From Hamadaea sp013361475 (GTDB lineage: Bacteria > Actinomycetota > Actinomycetes > Mycobacteriales > Micromonosporaceae), in assembly GCF_040654195.1 (NCBI RefSeq), contig NZ_JBFAHM010000007.1, forward strand, positions 417,933 through 481,932: a stretch of DNA of 64,000 nt, written 5' to 3'. Positions 57,966 to 64,000 of this stretch are shown one piece after another. The first letter of the stretch is position 1, and the number at the start of each line of letters is the position of its first letter. Under the pieces are notes generated by a model. It was not told where the DNA came from and did no database searches. It saw nothing but the letters and a program-made list of their open reading frames with translations. The position numbers and the translations under genes are program-made.

Positions 57966-60900
57966 CACACATCACCTCGTAGCAGCTCGGGAGCGGCCCG
58001 GCGGACGAGCCGCACCGCGACGAAGACGGCCAGCAGCAGGCAGAGCAGCCCGGCCGCGGCCGCGAAGACCACCGCGCCCAGGTGCGGCGTCCAGCTGACC
58101 GACGTGGTCTGGCCGACGGCCACCAGCGGCATTCCCGGCAGCATCAGCCACGCGCTGCCCAACCCGACGGCGAATCCGGTCAGCACCGGCAGGCCCATGA
58201 GCGCCAAGTGCTCTCGGCGTACGCCCCGGCGCAGGACGCGGGCCGGAACGCCGGTCACCCGCAACGCGGCCAGCTCATGCCGCCGAGCGGTCGCGTTCAG
58301 CCGAGCCACGAGGAGCACCAGCCCCAGGGCGAGCGCAGCGGCGACCACCCCGGCGAGCAGGTAGAGCCGCCAGGCGAGGGCCGGGGCGCGGCGGCCCAGC
58401 TGATCCACCGTCGCGTCCACGGTGCGCGTCTGCAAGACGGTCAACCCGGCGGCGGCCAGCCGCTTCTCCAGGTCGGCGGGGGCGTTCGCGTTCGCCCAGA
58501 CCTCGGCGCTGAACCGGCTCGCGTCGGGCATGCCGGTCGTGGCCTCCGCCCGGGACACCGCGTAGTCGAGGTCCACCAGGAAACCGCGCTCGCCCACGCT
58601 CGGCAGCGCGTCCGAGCGCTCCACCACCGCGAAGGGCTGCGGCTCCTCGGCGTACGCGAGGAAGCTGAACCGGTCGCCGGCCCGGTTGTCGTCGGGCGTC
58701 TGGCCGGACAAGGCCACCGGCAGCGCGGGCGGCGTGTCTACATAGGTCAGCAGGAGGTCGGAATTCCCTTCCGCCTGGACGTCCACCTTCAAGGTGTCCC
58801 CGGTCGTGACGGTCACTCCCGTCACGCCACCGCGCTGGTCACCGCTCCACGCCTGGTCGTCGGTGAAGGAGACGACCGGTGAGCCGCCCGCCTTGACGTC
58901 CAGGATCTCCAGCTTGGCGGTGATCGCGCTGCTGTCGGCGGCCGGACGGATCAGCGCCAGCCCGACGAACCGGCCGGTGGGCACCGCCGCCGAATAGCTG
59001 TGCACGCCGGACTTGAGCGTCCCGAGGGTCACGTACTTCGGCTCGCCGCCGGGCACGGCCACCATCGCGGCCAGCTTCACCCCGGCCTTGCCGAGCTGGG
59101 TGACGTTCACCCGGACGCTCAGCTCCCCGCTGACCGGCGCCTGCGGTGCGGCCTGCGGGCGCAGCCGGCCCGCCAACGCGGTGAGGTCGGCCGTCGAGTG
59201 ACCGGGCCAGCTCGCCACCTTCGCCAACTGCGACGCGGGCAACGCGATGATGTCGAGCGCCTGACCGGCGTACCGCTCGCCGTTGCGCCGGAGAACCGGC
59301 ATCGCCGAACCGTCCGGCGCCGCTGTGCGTACCCCTGAGATCAAAAGCTGGGAATCCACGGACCCGACGGTGTAGACGCGGGCCGCACCGAGTGCCAGCT
59401 CGGCATGGGTTTGGCGGGCCTGCGCCGCGACGTCCCAGGCGGTGGCCGAGAAGCCGAGCAGCGCGAGGGCGACCGTCACCACCGCGACCACCCGGTGGCG
59501 ACCCGGACGACGAGCGAGCTGGGCCGCCGCGAACATGGTCGCGACATTGCCGGTACGCCGCGCGAGCGCGAGCCGCGCCCCCGCGCCCAGGCTCAGCAGG
59601 CGGGCGACGGCGATCCCAGCGACCAGGGCGAGCGACGGCGCGGCCAGGAGCGCGAGCGACGATGTGCGGTCCTGCCAGGCGGCCACGACGGCCGCGGCGG
59701 CCAGCGCGACTACGACTCCCTCGCCGAGCCCGGCCCGCCAGCCGGTGTGGTGCGGCACCCGCCGGAGCAGGCTGAGCACCCCCGACCGCACGGTACGCCG
59801 GGAGCCCGCCCACGCCGCGATGAACGCCGCCACCAGCGCGGCGGCCGCCGCGGCGAACGGCTCGAAGCGCACCTCGACGTGCACGCCGGGAGCGAGCACG
59901 GCCCGGGCGGCGAACTCGGCGACGGCCAGGCCGCCGACGAGGCCGAGCGGGGTGGCCAACCCGATGAGGAAGAGCACCTCGCCGAGGCCGAACCGGGCGG
60001 ACTTGCCGGCCGGGTAGCCACGTAGCTTCGCCAGCGCGATCTCGGGGCCGCGCTCCTCGGTGAGCGACGCGACCAGCAGCATCAGTACGCCCACGACGAG
60101 CAGCAGCAGCGGGACCGCCACGACCGGGATCGTCTTCGCGATCGCGTCGGAGTCGGAGTGCGCGTCGTTCAGGAGCCCGGCCAACGCTGAGGAGAGGCTC
60201 AAATCCTGCTGCAGCAGGCCGAGCGAGGCGCCTTCGAGGTCCTTGGCCAGCGCATCGGCGTCGTCCAGCCGGATGTCGTCGACCCGCACCGGATAGACGA
60301 GTTCCAGGGTCACCTGCGCGGTCGGCACGTACTTGAGGTCTTCCTCGCTGCCCGCGAAGATCGCGTCGATCGGCGTACGCTCCTGCTCGTCCGGCGACGC
60401 GCCCTCCCGGAAGTAGCCGTGCGCCCCCCAGGCGGGGGCGTTGGCGTCCCGCGGCGTGTAGAGGCCGACGATCTCCCGCTGCTGAGGCTTGCCGCCGACG
60501 GTCAGCGTGATGCGGTCACCCGTCTCCAGCCCGTGCGCCTTGGCGGTCCGGTCGCTGACGATGACCTGGTCGTTGTCGTTCGGGCAGTCCCCGACGACGC
60601 TGACGAGCTTGCAGAGGTCGCTACGGAAGACGTAGCGCGCCTTGAGGTCGCCCGCCGGGACGATCGCCTCGGTCTCGACGGTGGTCACCGGACGCCCGAC
60701 GAGACTGTGCAACAGCGGACGCGCCTTGATCGCCGCGTCCGCCTTCTGGCTGGACTCCAAGGCCGGTTCGAACGCCGGGCTGTCGCTAGTGCCGCTCGCC
60801 TTCACGGTCACGGAGCTGGCGTACGCCGGGGCCTCCCGCAGGGTGTCGGTGAGCACCGACTGCTGCGCCGCCCGCGCGTAGGCCGGGGTGAGGACGGCGG

Positions 60901-60991
60901 CGGTCACGGCGATCGCGGCCAGCAGCAGCACCACCAGGGATCGCCCGGTCCGGTGCCTCACGCCGCGCAGCAGCACGGTCCAACCCGTCAC
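57965..60991 (-). CDS. FtsX-type ABC permease, locus B
   Basis: A 1008-residue permease related to the two locus-A permeases: N-terminal span (about 16-37), outer domain, FtsX spans at about 285-520, second outer domain, and C-terminal spans. It lacks the CxxGCRL motif (PTGRFVGLALI stands there). The GTG has GAGGGG upstream. First gene of locus B. A possible -10, TAAGGT, lies about 75 bp upstream on the minus strand. Confidence 0.85.
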   Translation of the reverse strand: MTGWTVLLRGVRHRTGRSLVVLLLAAIAVTAAVLTPAYARAAQQSVLTDTLREAPAYASSVTVKASGTSDSPAFEPALESSQKADAAIKARPLLHSLVGRPVTTVETEAIVPAGDLKARYVFRSDLCKLVSVVGDCPNDNDQVIVSDRTAKAHGLETGDRITLTVGGKPQQREIVGLYTPRDANAPAWGAHGYFREGASPDEQERTPIDAIFAGSEEDLKYVPTAQVTLELVYPVRVDDIRLDDADALAKDLEGASLGLLQQDLSLSSALAGLLNDAHSDSDAIAKTIPVVAVPLLLLVVGVLMLLVASLTEERGPEIALAKLRGYPAGKSARFGLGEVLFLIGLATPLGLVGGLAVAEFAARAVLAPGVHVEVRFEPFAAAAAALVAAFIAAWAGSRRTVRSGVLSLLRRVPHHTGWRAGLGEGVVVALAAAAVVAAWQDRTSSLALLAAPSLALVAGIAVARLLSLGAGARLALARRTGNVATMFAAAQLARRPGRHRVVAVVTVALALLGFSATAWDVAAQARQTHAELALGAARVYTVGSVDSQLLISGVRTAAPDGSAMPVLRRNGERYAGQALDIIALPASQLAKVASWPGHSTADLTALAGRLRPQAAPQAPVSGELSVRVNVTQLGKAGVKLAAMVAVPGGEPKYVTLGTLKSGVHSYSAAVPTGRFVGLALIRPAADSSAITAKLEILDVKAGGSPVVSFTDDQAWSGDQRGGVTGVTVTTGDTLKVDVQAEGNSDLLLTYVDTPPALPVALSGQTPDDNRAGDRFSFLAYAEEPQPFAVVERSDALPSVGERGFLVDLDYAVSRAEATTGMPDASRFSAEVWANANAPADLEKRLAAAGLTVLQTRTVDATVDQLGRRAPALAWRLYLLAGVVAAALALGLVLLVARLNATARRHELAALRVTGVPARVLRRGVRREHLALMGLPVLTGFAVGLGSAWLMLPGMPLVAVGQTTSVSWTPHLGAVVFAAAAGLLCLLLAVFVAVRLVRRAAPELLRGDV

Positions 60992-61102
60992 GGTCTCGTC
61001 CCCTCGGTAGTTCCACGGCCGTGGTGCGACCGGACTCGCGGCGGTCGTAAGCGGCCGCGGAACACCTTAACCAGACTGGCCGACAGGGAGAAGCCCGGCG
61101 GA

Positions 61103-62053
61103 TCAGCCGAGACCAGACAGCAACTCTTCGGCCGCGCGGTAAGGATCGACGACCCCTTCGGCCACCTTCGCGGCGAGCTCGGCGAGACTGTGGCCGCCCC
61201 GCAGCGACCCGATCCGGGCGCGCATCCGGCCGAGGACCAACGCCTCGATCTCGGCAGCGGCTCGCTCTTCTCTCCGCTTCCGGAGCTCGCCCGTCTTCTC
61301 CAGGTGCTCCCGGTGCTCGACGATGGCGTGAAGGACGTCGTCGATGCCCTCGCCTCGGGCGGCGACCGCCTTGACGACCCGCGGCCGCCACTGGCCCGGA
61401 CCCCGCTCGCCGAGCGCGATCATGCCGTTGATGTCGCGGACGGTGGCGTCCGCCCCGTCCCGGTCCGCCTTGTTCACGACGAAGACGTCGGCGATCTCCA
61501 GAATGCCCGCCTTGACGGCCTGGATCGCGTCGCCCATCCCGGGTGCGAGCAGCACGAGCGTGGTGTCGGCCAGGCTCGCGATCTCGACCTCGGCCTGGCC
61601 CACGCCGACCGTCTCGACCAGGACGACGTCACAGCCCACCCCGGCCAGTACGCGTACCGCCGCCGCCGTCGCGGCCGACAGCCCGCCGAGGTGCCCCCGA
61701 CTGGACATCGACCGGATGTAGACACCCGGATCGGTGGCGTGGTCCTGCATGCGTACGCGGTCGCCGAGGATCGCGCCGCCGGTGAACGGGCTGGACGGAT
61801 CGATGGCCAGCACGCCGACGCGCTTGCCGTCCCGCCGGTACGCCGTGACGAGTTCGTTCGTCGTCGTGGACTTGCCGACGCCGGGCGACCCGGTCAGGCC
61901 GACGACGTGCGCCCGTTGGGCGTCCGCGCCGAAAGCCGCGGCGATCTCCGCCAGTTCGGCGGCATTCCGTTCGACCATGCTGATCAGCCGGGCGACGCTG
62001 CGCGGATCCCCGTCCCGCGCGGCGTCGACCAGCTGCCTTACGTCCTGGCTCAC
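61103..62053 (-). CDS. meaB: MeaB/ArgK G3E-family GTPase, chaperone of B12-dependent mutases
   Basis: A 316-residue GTPase. Walker A GSPGVGKST at 55-63, base-2 loop and Walker B DPSSPFTGGAILGDR and VETVGVGQAEVEI, NKAD base specificity. MeaB loads and protects adenosylcobalamin in mutases such as methylmalonyl- or isobutyryl-CoA mutase, so icmA is the likely client. The GTG overlaps the thiolase stop (GTGA), proving one operon. Confidence 0.93.
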   Translation of the reverse strand: MSQDVRQLVDAARDGDPRSVARLISMVERNAAELAEIAAAFGADAQRAHVVGLTGSPGVGKSTTTNELVTAYRRDGKRVGVLAIDPSSPFTGGAILGDRVRMQDHATDPGVYIRSMSSRGHLGGLSAATAAAVRVLAGVGCDVVLVETVGVGQAEVEIASLADTTLVLLAPGMGDAIQAVKAGILEIADVFVVNKADRDGADATVRDINGMIALGERGPGQWRPRVVKAVAARGEGIDDVLHAIVEHREHLEKTGELRKRREERAAAEIEALVLGRMRARIGSLRGGHSLAELAAKVAEGVVDPYRAAEELLSGLG

Positions 62054-63255
62054 TGCTGCGCTGGGACCGTCTGCGTCGGGACGGTCAGGATCAGGGCGTC
62101 GCCCTGGCCGCCGCCACCGCACAGCGCGGCCGCGCCGGTGCCGCCGCCACGGCGCTTCAGCTCCAGCGCCAGGGTCAGGGCAAGACGAGCGCCGGACATG
62201 CCGATCGGATGGCCGAGCGCGATCGCCCCGCCGTTGACGTTGACGATCGACGGGTCGACCCCGAGGTCGCGGGTGGAGGCGATGCCGACCGCGGCGAACG
62301 CCTCGTTGATCTCGATCAGGTCCAGGTCGGCGACGGTCAGGCCGGCCTTGCCGAGCGCGTGCTTGATGGCGTTCGACGGCTGCGCGTGCAGCGAGCTGTC
62401 CGGCCCCGCCACGTTGCCGTGCGCGCCGATCTCGGCGAGCCAGGTCAGCCCCAGCTCCTCGGCCTTCTCCTTGCTCATCACGATGACCGCGGCCGCGCCG
62501 TCGGAGATCGGCGAGCTGGAGCCGGCCGTGATCGAGCCGTCCTTGGTGAACGACGGCTTGAGCTTGGCGAGCACTTCGGCCGTCGTGTCGGGGCGTACGC
62601 CCTCGTCCTCGGCGAGCACGATCGGGTCGCCCTTACGCTGCGGGATGGTCAGCGGCGCGATCTCCTCGGCGAACACCCCGTTCTTCTGCGCGGCCGCGGC
62701 CCGCTGGTGCGACGCGGCGGCGAAGGCGTCCTGCTCCTCGCGGGAGATGCCCCACTTCTGCCCGTCGTACTCGGTGGCCTCCCCCATCGGGATGCCCTTC
62801 CACGCATCGGTGAGCCCGTCGAGGGCCATGTGGTCCTTGACGGTCACGTCGCCGTACTTGTAACCGGCCCGCTGACCCATGAGCAGGTGCGGCGCGTTGG
62901 TCATCGACTCCATCCCGCCGGCGACCACGATGTCCACCTCGCCGGCCCGGATGAGCTGGTCGGCCAGCGCGATGGCGTCCAGTCCGGACAGACAGACCTT
63001 GTTGATGGTCAGCGCGGGGACGGCCATCGGGATGCCCGCCTCGACCGCCGCCTGCCGGGCCGGGATCTGGCCCGCACCGGCCTGCAGCACCTGACCCATG
63101 ATCACGTACTGAACCTGGTCGGGGGCGACTCCGGCACGCTCCAGCGCCGCCTTGATCGCGGCACCGCCGAGCTGCGTGGCCTTGAAGTCCTTCAGGTTGC
63201 CCAGCAACCGGCCCATAGGCGTACGCGCACCGGCGACGATCACCGAACTCTTCAT
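62050..63255 (-). CDS. Acetyl-CoA acetyltransferase (thiolase)
   Basis: A 401-residue thiolase. Catalytic Cys88 in NKVCLSG, second motif GHPIGMSGARL with His, third CGGGGQGDA with Cys. It condenses or cleaves acetoacetyl-CoA and relatives, in butyryl/isobutyryl-CoA metabolism. ATG has GGAGGGCC upstream. Divergent from epimerase across 49 bp and coupled to meaB. Confidence 0.92.
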   Translation of the reverse strand: MKSSVIVAGARTPMGRLLGNLKDFKATQLGGAAIKAALERAGVAPDQVQYVIMGQVLQAGAGQIPARQAAVEAGIPMAVPALTINKVCLSGLDAIALADQLIRAGEVDIVVAGGMESMTNAPHLLMGQRAGYKYGDVTVKDHMALDGLTDAWKGIPMGEATEYDGQKWGISREEQDAFAAASHQRAAAAQKNGVFAEEIAPLTIPQRKGDPIVLAEDEGVRPDTTAEVLAKLKPSFTKDGSITAGSSSPISDGAAAVIVMSKEKAEELGLTWLAEIGAHGNVAGPDSSLHAQPSNAIKHALGKAGLTVADLDLIEINEAFAAVGIASTRDLGVDPSIVNVNGGAIALGHPIGMSGARLALTLALELKRRGGGTGAAALCGGGGQGDALILTVPTQTVPAQQ

Positions 63256-63275
63256 TGAGAGGCCCTCCGACTCGG

Positions 63276-63291
63276 CTTAGCTATCGTTCAG
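63276..63291. promoter_or_regulatory. Putative shared operator between thiolase and epimerase genes
   Basis: CTTAGCTATCGTTCAG, one base different from the icmA promoter copy at 53719. Next to it GTTCAGTC-A-GACTAAC forms an imperfect inverted repeat of the TetR-operator kind. Confidence 0.6.
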
Positions 63292-63304
63292 TCAGACTAA
63301 CCAT

Positions 63305-63769
63305 ATGTCTGAGCATCCGGAGCAGTCGGGTTTGTCACACGGTATCGGCCTCCTGCGCATCGACCACGTCGGCGTCGCCGTCGCCGACCTGGACGAAGCC
63401 ATCGAGTTCTACACGCGGGTCTTCGGCATGACGTGCACGCACGTCGAGACGAACGAAGAACAAGGCGTACGCGAGGCCATGATGTCGGTCGGGCCCTCGC
63501 CGGTCGGCGGCTGCGTGCAGCTGCTGGCCCCACTGTCGCCGGACTCGACAATCGGGAAGTTCCTGGCCAAAAACGGACCCGGCGTGCAGCAGGTGGCATA
63601 CACGGTGCGCTCCATCGACGACGCTTGTGACGCGCTCCGCGCGCGTGGGATCCGGCTGCTCTACGACCAGCCTCGCCGGGGCACCGCCGACTCGCGGATC
63701 AACTTCGTGCATCCGAAGGATGCGGGGGGCGTACTGGTCGAGCTGGTCGAACCCGCGCTGCCTCACTGA
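63305..63769 (+). CDS. mce: Methylmalonyl-CoA epimerase (VOC family)
   Basis: A 154-residue glyoxalase-fold protein. IDHVGVAVADLDEAIEFYTRVFG gives the first metal His (residue 21), QVAYTVRSIDDACDALRARG starts the second half, and FVHPKDAGGVLVELVE the C-terminal metal Glu. It racemises methylmalonyl-CoA. No methylmalonyl-CoA mutase of the mutAB kind is in the window. Confidence 0.92.
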   Translation: MSEHPEQSGLSHGIGLLRIDHVGVAVADLDEAIEFYTRVFGMTCTHVETNEEQGVREAMMSVGPSPVGGCVQLLAPLSPDSTIGKFLAKNGPGVQQVAYTVRSIDDACDALRARGIRLLYDQPRRGTADSRINFVHPKDAGGVLVELVEPALPH

Positions 63770-63814
63770 CGCTTCCGCAGCGCCCGCGGTCGGCGACCGC
63801 ACCCCGGCGGTCGA

Positions 63815-63877
63815 TGATCTCCGGACGTCCAGGTACCTCACCACACCAAGATCAGGTGCTGGGGCTTCCGGAGATCA
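63815..63877. repeat. 63-bp palindrome, family 2 copy 2
   Basis: TGATCTCCGGA ends identical to the copy at 1082; 18 of 23 arm positions pair. 45 bp after the epimerase stop. Confidence 0.78.
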
Positions 63878-63919
63878 CCTGGGGCGGGCTGATCCGTCGA
63901 GCGGCCCCGCTCGGCCGGG

Positions 63920-64000
63920 CGGGGCGGGCGGGCCGGGCCGGGCCGGGCGGGCCGGGCGGGCCGGGCGGGCCGGGCGGGCCGGGCGGGGCGGGCGGGCCGG
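63920..64000 (+). repeat. G-rich 9-bp tandem repeat at window end
   Basis: GGCCGGGCG repeats at least five times from about 63938, with GGG runs every few bases on the plus strand. The array runs off the window. Confidence 0.75.

Noticed and set aside
60419..62863. 814-codon plus-strand frame opposite permease, meaB and thiolase
   Set aside because: Antisense to three well-supported genes; composition typical of a GC-rich shadow frame.

Overview
The window is a 64-kb piece of very GC-rich (about 70%) chromosome from an actinomycete. The best guess is Micromonosporaceae. The support is XRE-DUF5753/DUF397 pairs, a c-di-AMP (ydaO) riboswitch in front of an NlpC/P60 cell-wall hydrolase, a BTAD regulator, actinobacterial B12 genes, and about fifteen genes that appear to start leaderless, with a TANNNT hexamer 6-8 nt before an ATG or GTG. 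I see no phage, plasmid, insertion sequence or CRISPR array. The only patch that looks foreign is an Abi/HEPN gene in a lower-GC stretch near 1.1-2.05 kb.

Layout. 0-4.4 kb: a truncated GH15 glycosidase, an Abi-like HEPN gene, a beta-propeller lipoprotein and a polysaccharide deacetylase. 4.4-7.7 kb: a coupled B12/siroheme operon (cobC-like, cobT, fused CysG-like gene). 7.8-13 kb: a bifunctional penicillin-binding protein, a lipoprotein, a GNAT acetyltransferase, SURF1 and a membrane protein. 13-18 kb: an M20 peptidase and a second B12 operon (cbiB-cobQ-uridine-kinase-like). 18-20.6 kb: ssb with DnaA boxes, an alpha/beta hydrolase that overlaps a convergent gene, and tRNA-Arg(TCT). 20.8-27.6 kb: an LCP ligase, a CBM2-like protein, an AraC/DJ-1 regulator, an MFS transporter, MerR, a YcnI-like protein, an aberrant kinase and OhrR. 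27.6-34.5 kb: an XRE-DUF5753/DUF397 locus, a group-2 sigma factor, a riboswitch-controlled NlpC/P60 protein, an MHYT protein and a SpoT-like hydrolase. 34.5-38.2 kb: NrdR-boxed class I ribonucleotide reductase. 38.2-46.7 kb: M23 and PGRP/Tat wall enzymes, a BTAD regulator, a SHOCT-kinase-regulator operon, a ureohydrolase and a YbbN-like protein. 46.7-61 kb: two related FtsX-type ABC loci flanking an isobutyryl-CoA-mutase-type large subunit and an Asp23 protein. 61-64 kb: MeaB GTPase and thiolase, divergent from methylmalonyl-CoA epimerase.

How they fit together. Two B12 operons could supply cofactor to the B12-dependent mutase. MeaB, thiolase and epimerase complete a branched/odd-chain acyl-CoA module. 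A near-identical 16-bp sequence lies in both the mutase promoter and the thiolase/epimerase promoter, which suggests one regulon. Many genes remodel the cell wall (PBP, LCP, NlpC/P60, M23, PGRP, deacetylase).

The most unusual non-coding signal is a set of long intergenic palindromes, mostly at 3' ends of genes and often between convergent genes. Three are 65-bp members of one sequence family, with a 23-bp internally deleted remnant. Two are 63-bp members of a second family. Several more are unrelated in sequence but similar in size, and many carry TGATC near their outer ends.

All calls come from reading the sequence and from family knowledge; no database search was run.
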